DNA of 10,445 bases from Russula earlei. Its lineage: Eukaryota > Basidiomycota > Agaricomycetes > Russulales > Russulaceae. How positions within the stretch are numbered: the first letter of the stretch is position 1; every line of letters begins with the position of its first letter. Positions 1 through 7,930 of the stretch are shown piece after piece. The notes beneath the pieces were generated by a model. That model saw only the letters and a list, made by a program, of their open reading frames with translations, did no database searches and had not been told where the DNA came from. Made by a program: the position numbers and the translations under genes. The stretch is from assembly GCA_025769875.1 (NCBI GenBank), contig JAGFNK010001349.1, positions 1 through 10,445 of the forward strand, read 5' to 3'.

Positions 1-1084
1 GGATGTGTGCGATGCTCAAGAAGAACACGGGCAAGATCTACATGTCCGTTTCGCGATGCTAAATGCAACGCCGTCCAGTTATCTTTGGTCTGAGCATTCG
101 GGTTTGTGCCATGCTTGAGAAGCACACGAGCGATATCCACGCGTCCGTTTGCCGATGCGAGATGCAATGGCGTCGCGTTATGTTTGTCTTGGGCATTCGG
201 ATCTGCGTCATGCTCGAGAAGCACACGAGCAATATCCACATGTCTATTTAGTGACGGGAAATGCAATGCCATCCAGTTATCTTTGTTTTGGGAATTGAGA
301 CCGGGGACATGCTTGATAAACGCAGGGGCAGTGTCCACATGTCCGTTTTGTGAAGAGAAATAAAATGCCGTCCAGTTGTCTTTGTCTTGGGCATTAAAAC
401 CTGCGCGAAGCTGGAGAATCATACGACCAATGTCCATATGTGCGTGTTTCGAAGCCAAATGCAATGCCGTCGCGTTATCTTTGTCTTTGGCATTCGGATG
501 TGCGCCATGCTCGAGAAGCACACAAACAATGTCCACATGTGCGTTTTTCGATGCCAAATGCAATGCCCTCCAGTTATCCTTGTTTTGGGCATTCGGATCT
601 GCGCCATGCTCGAGAAGCACACGAGCGATGTCGACATATCCGTTTTGCGATGCCAATTGCAATGCCGTCACGTTATCTTTGGACTGGGCATTCGCATCTG
701 CGCCATGCTCGAGAAGAAGTCGACCAATATCGACATGTCCGTTTTGCGATGCGAAATGCAATGCTGTCACGTTATCTTTGAACTGGGCATTCGGATGTGC
801 CCCATGCTCGAGAAGCACATGAGCGATATCGACATGTCCGTTTTGCGACGCGAAATGCAATGCCCTCCAGTTATCTTGGTCTTGGGCATTTGGATCTGCG
901 CCATGCTCGATAAGCACACGAGCAATGTCCACATGTCCGTATGCCGATGCGAAATGCAATGCCGTCAGATTATCTTTGGCCTGGGCATTCGGATCTGCGC
1001 CATTCTCAAGCAGAACCAAGGCAACTTCTAGATGCCCCTCTTTCGATGCGACGCGCAGTGGAGTAATGCCCACCGAGTCGCACA
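1..1084 (-). repeat. Tandem ankyrin-repeat array, exact 99-bp period
   Basis: This is the C-terminal recognition region of the NLR-like gene. Each unit encodes 33 residues of the pattern KDNxTALHxASxNGHVDIA followed by RVLLEHGADPNAQ. The equivalent plus-strand point (the codons for PNA) falls at 985, 886, 787, 688, 589, 490, 391, 292, 193 and 94, so every step is exactly 99 bp with no indel or stop. A more divergent first repeat (ITPLRVASKEGHLEVALVLL) lies at about 1080-990, and the last unit is cut at base 1. Units near 391-490 and 292-391 are degenerate (RMILQLRAGFNAQ, APAFIKHVPGLNSQ) but keep length and frame. Variation concentrates at residue 4 (W, V, A, L), residue 5 (T, R, M), residues 8-9 (HL, HF, QL) and residues 12-13, the positions expected on the binding face of ankyrin repeats. 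Confidence 0.95.
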
Positions 1085-3877
1085 CGTTTACGTCCTCTGA
1101 ACGGTCGACAATCAAGAACTTGGCAACTTCATATAACCCACAGCACGCCGCATAATGTAACGCCGCTCTGGCTTGTGAAGGGCGTTCAGAGTGTTTACGC
1201 CTGCCGTCGAATGGGTCGTATATCCAGACCCAGGTTGACATATGGTGCTTCCTCGTATCGAACAGACGTCTTGTCTCAGCTTTGATCGTTGCCAACACCC
1301 CCTCGAAGCGAGCATGGCCATCCCAGTATTCGGCAGCATAATCTGCGAGGGGGAATTGCTCTAGACTGTCCTTCGTGACGTCTTCATCAAGGTGGAGTAG
1401 AAGACTGAGACAAGCTTGCGCAATAACGGTGTGAGAGGGTCGCATAGAAACGTGGAAACGGGAAATCGGGTCCTTTGATTCGGCAAGCCGCGACGACATC
1501 AGGTATTCTTTGACCGAGAAATGCGAAAATTGGATCACTCTTGATCCGTCCATGTCAACTATGCAAAGCAAACTGGAGCATGTGGATAGGATCGGTGTGC
1601 TGGGTCGTTTGGCTGCCAGTCGGTCATAAATGCGGGGGTTGATCCCGTGTCGAAATCAAAGGCAAGAAACTCAGCGAGTTCCTTGACGCTGAGCGGCCGG
1701 GATGCTGCTGCAACGCACTGGAAGAGTCGGTGCGCATATTCCCAATTTTGCTCATCGAGTTCCATCAAAGTGCGTGCGTATGTCTCGTCGAGATCCTTTG
1801 GCAATTCATCAAGCGCACGGCGTATACGCCCTGGTATGCAGGAACGGAGGTAGACGAGCTGACAGAAAACCCAGCGAAACCTAATTGCAGATATGAGCGA
1901 ACCTAGTAACGAACAGTAGTGGTGATTACTTACATCCCATCAGCTTTTTTCGTAATCACATCAATCACCAATATTCCCTATCCATCGCTTTCCATTTTTG
2001 GAACACACGATCCGTGTCAACGATGGACTTGATATATTCCGCAATGTCATGAATTTGCCCTTCCTCGGAATGTAAGGAAACAGAATGGAATGATAAAGGT
2101 TTCGAGGGCAACTTTGATGCCAGCCTCAGGCCGACTAGTAACACAAATCCGCAGAGTCGTAACCTGTAACTTGACAAGATCCTCCACCAGTTTCAAGACT
2201 TCGTCACGGGGAGATGGCAAACCAGCCAACTCCGGGCATTCGTCCAGGGCATCAATGATGATGTACGAAGGAGCTTGCCCCGGAATATTGACCATGGTTT
2301 TGAGGCATTGTACGAGCTCAGCTTCGCTGGCATATTCCTCTCCGCAACCATGCGCCCCGAAGAATTCAGAAAGGACGGCATAATATGCATCAGACTGATC
2401 ACAAAGCTGGATTAAGAGGGATGACACCAAGCTGCGCAGGTTCTTCTTTTGGTCCTCCCTGAAATCGCAATAAAAGAAAGCTAATGATGCCTGTCCACCC
2501 TCGCGCATCTCGAGGATATCTGCAATGATCGCAGAACTGGTCCATAGCTCATGATCAGTGTCTGTAAAGAAAATGCGGGAGATGAAAGTACCAGAGAATA
2601 GTCTTTCCGGCACCCGCTGAAGAGGGTAAAGTCATTAATCGTGAGGGGTGAGCATGGCAACAAAACACGAACGTTTTCCATGAATCCACAAGAGAGAACT
2701 GGGACCAGATGATTTCCATTTTGCATAACTGTCACCTTTAATCCACCAGGTTGAGGTTCCGTCATGCTTAAATTTACAAGCGATTTGTGGTTTTTTCCAG
2801 GGATCTGGGGGGGGGACAGCCATTTGTGAATGTCCTGGCGAAGTATGTCGCCTGTTGAAGCGGTCTGAGTGTTCTGCGACAGCTATGCGAGTACTCAAAA
2901 TAGAAATGACTCACGTTCGGACTTGGTCGCTTCCCTGACAATTTTCCTGCTGTCTGATGATGGCATTGTGTATAAGTCTGGGTGGTTGTGTGGTCAGAGG
3001 TGAATAGGGCACAAGATCGAGTAGCATTGCCCACCACCCTAACATATATTTCTCGAGAGCGTAGTGACCTTCTGGAGAGTCTGTGCTGCGGTCGTTCCAA
3101 CCTCATCTCGAGTGAGCCTATCTAGCTTCTGTAACGCTCCTCGATCTCACTCCCACCCCCAAGTTTACCTAAAAAATTCCCTGCATTGCTTCAGGTCACC
3201 CCACCACAATAATTGAGGGAAGACGGACGCACTAATCGTCCTCGCTTGACCTGCTCGGTCGCTAGAGCGAGGGCAGAAAGAAATTCCACAATTATCTGCA
3301 CGAGAATGTCCTCTAATGCTGTTGTGTCGTTAAGAGGGTTCCTGGCATATATCTCGAGTCTACCGATGAAATTCTCGAAGGACTCGAGCAGGTTGAGGAG
3401 TGCACGGTGACTTGCAGCAACATTTTAACCGCCTGAGGCAGCATAATGTGAGATACACAGCTCTCGGAGTTGAAAATAGGACATACTCCGAGCAATGATA
3501 CCGATTCGCAGCGAAAACTGCCTTCGCACCTGGGACAAGCTGCGGAATTGGAATCAGGAACGAGAATTCCCATGATCACCTTCAGACGTACTGTACCAAT
3601 AGCCTCACGAAGTACCATGCTCGTAGAAGAAAGCATGTACAAGACCTGGACGGAAACGCTTGACCGATTTCATGACCCTCCGTCGTCCCCTCGATATTGA
3701 CTGACGGAATGGGCCTGTCCTTGAAGGACGGCGGCAATGAATCCACAGAGTGGCAATTTTCGAGTTCTTGGCGAGCGGATGGTCAACTAGTCGCGTCCCC
3801 GTCTTTTTTTCGTAGTCCTGCAAGGCAGCGTTGAAGAGGGACCGGAAAGACGAGGAAGGTTGCGATGGGTAACTCAT
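1..3877 (-). CDS. Fungal NLR-like STAND protein (Goodbye-NACHT-ankyrin), 3' end outside window
   Basis: Predicted cytosolic non-self-recognition receptor. Start ATG is at 3877-3875 with G at -3. The N-terminus has the Goodbye-domain look (FRSLFNAALQDYEKKTG, then DHPLAK) and continues through LLNLLESFENFIGRLEIYAR (3420-3330) and ALALATEQVKRGRL. NACHT follows: HGK plus PGAGKTIL (Walker A, 2680-2592), YIIIDALDEC (Walker B, about 2265-2236), ICVTSRPEAG. Next comes a winged-helix-like linker (GMFRWVFCQL, LPKDLDETYARTL, FSHFSVKEYL), then ankyrin repeats to the edge. Inferred introns: 3540-3591, 3433-3486, 3181-3228, 2865-2914, 2617-2672, 2537-2591, 1881-1933. The frame from about 1595 to 1 is fully open. 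Upstream, about eleven 1-2 nt frame breaks occur near 3767, 3735, 3677, 3655, 3505, 3424, 3135, 2807-2815, 2100, 1970 and 1600. Residues between about 3080 and 2865 could not be assigned to a frame. Either a decaying gene or indel errors in the sequence; family assignment is firm, exact exons less so. Confidence 0.88.
2592..2616 (-). other. 25-nt microexon encoding the NACHT P-loop core
   Basis: The preceding exon ends in CTC-TTG-TGG-ATT-CAT-GGA-AAA-C (LLWIHGK plus one base). Joining it past 2672-2617 (GTTCGTG to CTTCAG, 56 bp) gives PGAGKTIL. The exon then ends in TG just before a second donor, GTACTT, and skipping 2591-2537 (55 bp, ending in ACCAG) continues CSAIIADILEM in the frame of the main NACHT exon. 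The product reads GKPGAGKT-ILCSAIIADI, a canonical Walker A with both flanks matching the family. Without both splices the P-loop is lost and each frame stops. The phases agree on both sides with no correction needed, which makes this the best-supported splicing in the gene. Confidence 0.85.
2807..2815 (-). repeat. C9 homopolymer at a reading-frame break in the NLR gene
   Basis: On the coding strand nine C residues encode the prolines between ILRQDIHKWLS and DPWKKPQIACKF, a segment that reads WLSPPDPW in this protein family. With nine Cs the two halves are in different frames; seven or ten would join them. Runs of this length are prone to both replication slippage and miscounting by sequencers, so the break cannot be read as a true null allele from this sequence alone. 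Confidence 0.75.
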
Positions 3878-4551
3878 ATCGCTGGAAAGGATGGAGGTGT
3901 GAGAATAGACGGATTGGTAGATGGCGAGAAGGTGAGTGGGTGATGGTGGGTGACGGGTAGGCGCACTGCCTCGTGTATTGAGTTATGGATACCCGCAGAG
4001 GAGATACGGCGAGCGGGAGAGGGCGCTCTGAGTTTGTGGGCAGGTCAAAGGATAGTGGGGAACAGAGAGCAGAGGAGAGCAAGCGAGAATCCCTGACGCA
4101 AAGGTCTTCGGAGGTGGTTCACACACCGAAACAAAGGGGGAAAAGGTGTCTTGCAAGGCAAGAATTACTATAATATACTTCCATCTGGAAATCCAGACCT
4201 GAGGTCCATGGGCATGTGACAATCAGTGGATGTAGAGGCGCATCTCCTTTCCTTCATTCAGGCTTGTTAGTACCAAGAAATCAAATTCGAGGGCGAAGTC
4301 AGCCTGCGTTGATTTTTCCCAGTCGGTATTGTGAAACAAGAACACCTGGAACGCGTCAAATTTCAATAGAGATACCCCCTACCAACCTTTATTTTCATCT
4401 TGCTTGATGTCATAGTCCATCTTCTATCTATTAAACCGTGAGAGTGTCCGCGCGCCGCCTTCGCGTTACGTAAACAAAAAGTCAGCCACAGGTACAACCG
4501 TGGGTAATAAGATTAATCGTGGCCTCAACCTCAACCACTGTGCACGTCGTA
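3878..4551. promoter_or_regulatory. Divergent intergenic region between NLR gene and NOG1
   Basis: These 674 bp lie between the starts of two divergently oriented genes and must hold both promoters. The part next to the NLR start (about 3885-4150) is strongly purine-rich on the plus strand, hence CT-rich on the NLR coding strand, as often seen near fungal transcription starts. An AT-rich TATA-like stretch, CTATAATATA, lies at 4169-4178. The last 100 bases before the NOG1 ATG have a GC-rich patch (about 4446-4470) and no strong motif. Several short open frames cross the region on both strands, but none resembles a known protein. No transcription start can be placed from sequence alone. Confidence 0.5.
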
Positions 4552-7183
4552 ATGTCGACCAGTGGCCTCAAAGCTATCGCCCCAGTGCCAACCGCGGCAG
4601 ATTTCTTGGACATAGTACTGTCCAAGACCACAACGGAAGACACCCACCGCACGTTCACATCCTGTGTCACAATATCGATCATATCATAACTTACCTTAGG
4701 TCATTCACAAAACTTCAAAATTAGTCGCATTCGCAACTTCTACATGCGCAAAGTCAAATTCACGCAGGATTCTTTCGACGGAAAAGCTCAGTGCCATCCT
4801 CTCTGAAGTCCCCATGCTCGATGTACGACTTTTACGCTTTATGGCTTTCCCATGGTTTACTCCAAGGCTGTCCAGGACTTGCATCCCTTCTTGTCATCCC
4901 TCATGAATGTATTGTATGATAAAAATCATTACAAGCTTGCTCTTGGCCAGTTACGCACCGCGCGGCATCTCATCGATCATGTTGCAAAGGATTACGTCCG
5001 GTTACTCAAGTTTGGAGACAGCTTGTACCGGTGTAAACAGTTGAAGAAGGCAGCACTAGGCCGGTGTGCACCATTTCTTTTCTCCGACTGCCATAAGGTT
5101 CCCTGATGGAACGCAAAATCTCATCCATAGAATGGCGACTGTCATGCGCCGCCAAAAGATCCCCTGGCGTACCTCGAACAAGTCCGGCAGCACATATCTC
5201 GTCTACCAGCCATTGATCCGAATACGCGCACGCTCCTCATATGCGGCTATCCCAACGTCGGTAAATCGTCCTTTATCAACAAGGTCACGCGCGCGGACGT
5301 CGACGTCCAACCATATGCATTCACCACCAAATCGCTCTTTGTGGGACACCTAGACTACAAGTACCTTCGATGGCAGGTCATCGACACGCCTGGAATCCTT
5401 GACCATCCGTTAGAGGAGATGAACACGATCGAGATGCAGAGCATCACGGCGTTGGCTCACCTGAAGAGCTGTGTATTATATTTCATGGACCTCAGTGAAC
5501 AATGTGGGTATACCGTCGAAGCACAGGTACGTGGCGATCCCCCTTGTTATCCTGCGCTGCTTTGTGACTTCGATCCACAGTGTAAGCTATTCCATTCCAT
5601 CAAACCGTTGTTTGCGGGCAAGCCTACCATCCTTGTTATCAACAAGATCGATGTTACACGCCTCGAAGACCTTACCCGGATAACCGATCGCTTGTGCAAG
5701 AGATCATTGACACTGAGGGTGTGCAATGCGTGCAAGTGTCGTGTTATTCCGAGGAAGGTGTCATGGACCTCAAAAATAAGGCTTGCGACGCCCTCCTGGC
5801 GCAGCGCGTCGATGCGAAGCTCAAAGGCAACAAAATTGACACCATCATCAACCGAATTCACGTTGCTCAACCGAAGCCGCGTGATGATGTTGTCCGCGAA
5901 CCGTTTTCCCAGAAACGGTCAAACTCCGCAAAAGGTATAACAAGAACGACCCTGATCGTCGGAAGCTCGAGAGAGATATAGAGTTGGAGGAGGGCGGAGC
6001 GGGTGTATACAACGTCAACCTTAAAAGTGCGTATGACGCTTTTATAGCGCTGTTGTGGTATTGAGGGTAGCGAAGAGGACTATATGCTCGCGAGCGACGA
6101 GTGGAAGAACGACGTTATCCCGGAAATCATGGACGGCAAGAATATTGCTGATTTCATCGATCCCGACATTGCCGAGAAGTTGGAAGCCCTTGAGCGTGAA
6201 GAGGAGATGCTCGAGGCTGAGGGCTACTACGATGAGCATGAAGAGATGGTGAGTCCCATTTCCCAGAAATTTGCGTCACGCCCAGGAAAGGCGCACTGGC
6301 GTCGACTGGACATTGAATACTGTTGGCAGTTTGACTCGGAAGATGAGCGCGAAGCAACTGCGAAAAAGAACGCGCTCGGCCACAAGCTCGAGGCACACAG
6401 AACAAAAAAAGATGAAGAACAAGGCGCGGCTTCCACGCACGGCGGGCCTTCGCACGCTGACAGACTTGACGGCCGACCTGACCCAAGCGGGCATCGACCC
6501 GAGCCGCCTGCAAGAGCGCGCGGTGATGATCGCCAAGATGCGCGGCGCGGGGCGCAAGCGCAAGCGCGACGAGGCCGAAGATGGGATGGACGTCGATGGC
6601 GGGGACGGGGACGGGGACGATCTCGTCTTTGTTTCGGGAGAAAAGGGCGAGACGATGATGGACGTCGATGGCGGAGAGGGCCCGGGCACGCGGCAAAAGC
6701 GCAGCAAGGCCAACTCGGGCGCCGTCATCATGAGGAAGCATGCGCGTGCGCCGCGCTCCAATCGACAGCTCGCAGGCTTGCGGGACGAAGCAGTACGTCG
6801 TCGTCTTTTCCTCTCTCTCTCGTATTTTCGACGACAAAACTGATTGAGCACTTCTTTCTCTCTTTTTTTTTTTTAATTGGCTTCGTTCATACACGCACGC
6901 ACACACACAGCAAGCTTCCAGGGCCGCACGTTTACGCAATCTGGGTCAGCGTGGGCGCAACATGCTCGCGAAAGCGGGCGAGAGCGACCGCGCGATCAGA
7001 GTCAAAATGGTGCGTTTTGTCTCCTCGCTTGCTTTAGCTTGTCGTTTCATCTTCTTGGCGCCCGACGCGACGTCCCATCCTTTTGTTTCGATTTCGATGT
7101 TTTCTTTGTCGCCGACCCTTGATTTTTAGCCGAAACATCTGTTCTCTGGGAAACGTAAAGGAGGCAAGACCAACCGCCGATAG
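4552..7183 (+). CDS. NOG1: NOG1 nucleolar GTP-binding protein (GTPBP4 family)
   Basis: OBG-class GTPase that joins pre-60S ribosomal particles in the nucleolus and is needed for large-subunit maturation; essential in yeast. Start ATG at 4552 opens [20 protein letters not shown]. Visible GTPase motifs: GYPNVGKS (G1, 5245-5268), [10 protein letters not shown] (G2), DTPG (G3, 5383-5394), NKID (G4, 5641-5652). The C-terminus, [16 protein letters not shown] then stop at 7181-7183, is typical of the family. Inferred introns: 4649-4699 (or from 4653), 4823-4875, 5064-5130, 5527-5580, 6027-6075, 6249-6329, 6793-6910 and 7010-7129, giving about 680 codons against 647 in yeast. Single-base frame breaks occur near 4628-4632, 4709-4712, 4782-4785, 5154-5158, 5675-5677, 5904-5910 and 6404-6410. 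The protein is otherwise well conserved on both sides of each break, which favours sequence error over a pseudogene. An ATG at 4852, inside intron 2, is not the start. Confidence 0.95.
6583..6687 (+). repeat. Duplicated acidic low-complexity segment in NOG1
   Basis: Within the variable C-terminal part of NOG1, the peptide MDVDGG occurs twice, first in [16 protein letters not shown] (GGGGACG-type triplet repeats) and again in [12 protein letters not shown]. The underlying DNA, ATGGACGTCGATGGCGG, is identical in both copies (about 6586-6602 and 6658-6674), pointing to a recent short duplication or codon-level slippage. It sits between the basic stretch [11 protein letters not shown] and [11 protein letters not shown], so the region alternates basic and acidic, as is common in nucleolar proteins. 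Confidence 0.7.
6849..6910 (+). other. Pyrimidine tract and CA run at the 3' end of NOG1 intron 7
   Basis: The 118-bp intron at 6793-6910 begins GTACGT and ends in a CT/T-rich stretch (T run at about 6865-6874), followed by a mixed CA run leading into the acceptor ACACACAG. The acceptor is supported by the next exon, which opens [18 protein letters not shown] and continues the conserved C-terminal region. The intron is about twice the length of most others here. The CA run is a plausible length-variable microsatellite. Confidence 0.65.
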
Positions 7184-7930
7184 GTGCCACTACCGCTTTG
7201 GTAGACCACGCCGACTTGTTGTATTCTGTACTCACCCACACATTGCGTCTCCTTTTTGTACGTTTCGTGGGACATGCACAACGCGACGTTCCGCACTTGA
7301 TTCCATCACTCGCACGCCAGAATATTGAGTAAGTACATCTAAGATTTAAGAGGTATGTACATCACGGAAATCTAACTTAGATAAAGTGCGCAACCCAATT
7401 CTGTGTCGTTGCTATCGATATCATCGCACGTCCGTGTAGTTCATAGCTCGATCATGAGGAAGAGGCGAGTGAAAGGTAAATAAGATCCTGAAGAATCGTG
7501 CCAAAGCACGGAAAGTAATAAGAAATGTGTTAAACAAAACGATCGTACGAAGAGTATATCACAACAGAAAGCGAAAAGAGCTGGGGTTATTCACAAGTCG
7601 TTCACCTGAGAGTGCCGCCCTGCGACAGTGTTCCCTGGGACGAACGGGAAGTTGAGACTGATAATGTAAATATAACGTATAAACTAGACAGCGAAATGGG
7701 CAAAGCGAAGGGGGTAGCGCTGCGATGTTCAAACGGACGGAGGGAAGGTCGGTGAAAAGGTTATCCTGGAGTAGAAGGTCGAGTGTGAATCAGAGGGGAT
7801 AAAGAGATGCTGGCCGAAAAGCAGAGTGGAACGACGAAAGCTCTGCGCTGGCCACAAGGTATGAGAAAAGAGGTAGAGAGACAAGGACGAGGACAAAGAA
7901 ATGTTGCCCCCATCCCTCCTCCTTGTCTCT
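7184..7930. other. Convergent intergenic region; 3' ends of NOG1 and aminopeptidase, no gene seen
   Basis: These 747 bp separate two convergent stop codons. No open frame here resembles a protein, and I see no tRNA-like or rRNA-like segment. The right two-thirds (about 7440-7920) is purine-rich on the plus strand. No clear AATAAA signal is present; AATAAG occurs at about 7479 on the NOG1 strand, nearly 300 bp past the stop, as a weak candidate. A loose inverted repeat, TCTAAGATTT against AAATCTAACTTAGA, occurs at about 7338-7382, too imperfect to call a terminator or element. Confidence 0.6.

Noticed and set aside
387..1031. 214-codon plus-strand open frame across the repeat array, with other overlapping open frames
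   Set aside because: It is an antisense shadow. The 99-bp period keeps any stop-free frame open in every unit, and only the minus frame gives a recognisable ankyrin sequence.
1..1084. CRISPR-like or satellite repeat
   Set aside because: The 99-bp units are coding, in frame, diverged at codon level, and have no repeat-spacer structure.
2865..3080. Exact exon structure just upstream of the NACHT linker
   Set aside because: Three frames each show short plausible peptides, and I could not decide between one or two introns here, so I did not assign one beyond 2865-2914.
3313..3642. A separate small minus-strand gene of 109 codons
   Set aside because: Its pieces alternate between Goodbye-domain residues and intron sequence of the NLR gene, including the 3540-3591 intron.
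4852..5106. ATG at 4852 as the start of the GTPase gene
   Set aside because: It lies inside the 4823-4875 intron. The upstream exons from 4552 encode the conserved NOG1 N-terminus.
6154..6939. 261- and 191-codon minus-strand open frames opposite the 3' half of NOG1
   Set aside because: They cross NOG1 introns, are rich in Arg/Ser/Pro as expected for antisense of GC-rich coding DNA, and match nothing I know.
4852..7183. Calling NOG1 a pseudogene
   Set aside because: All GTPase motifs and both termini are conserved, and each break is a 1-2 nt change, most of them in a short run of identical bases; sequence error explains this better.
7330..7382. Inverted repeat as a terminator or small mobile element end
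   Set aside because: The match is interrupted by four unmatched bases, has no target duplication, and could be chance in AT-rich sequence.
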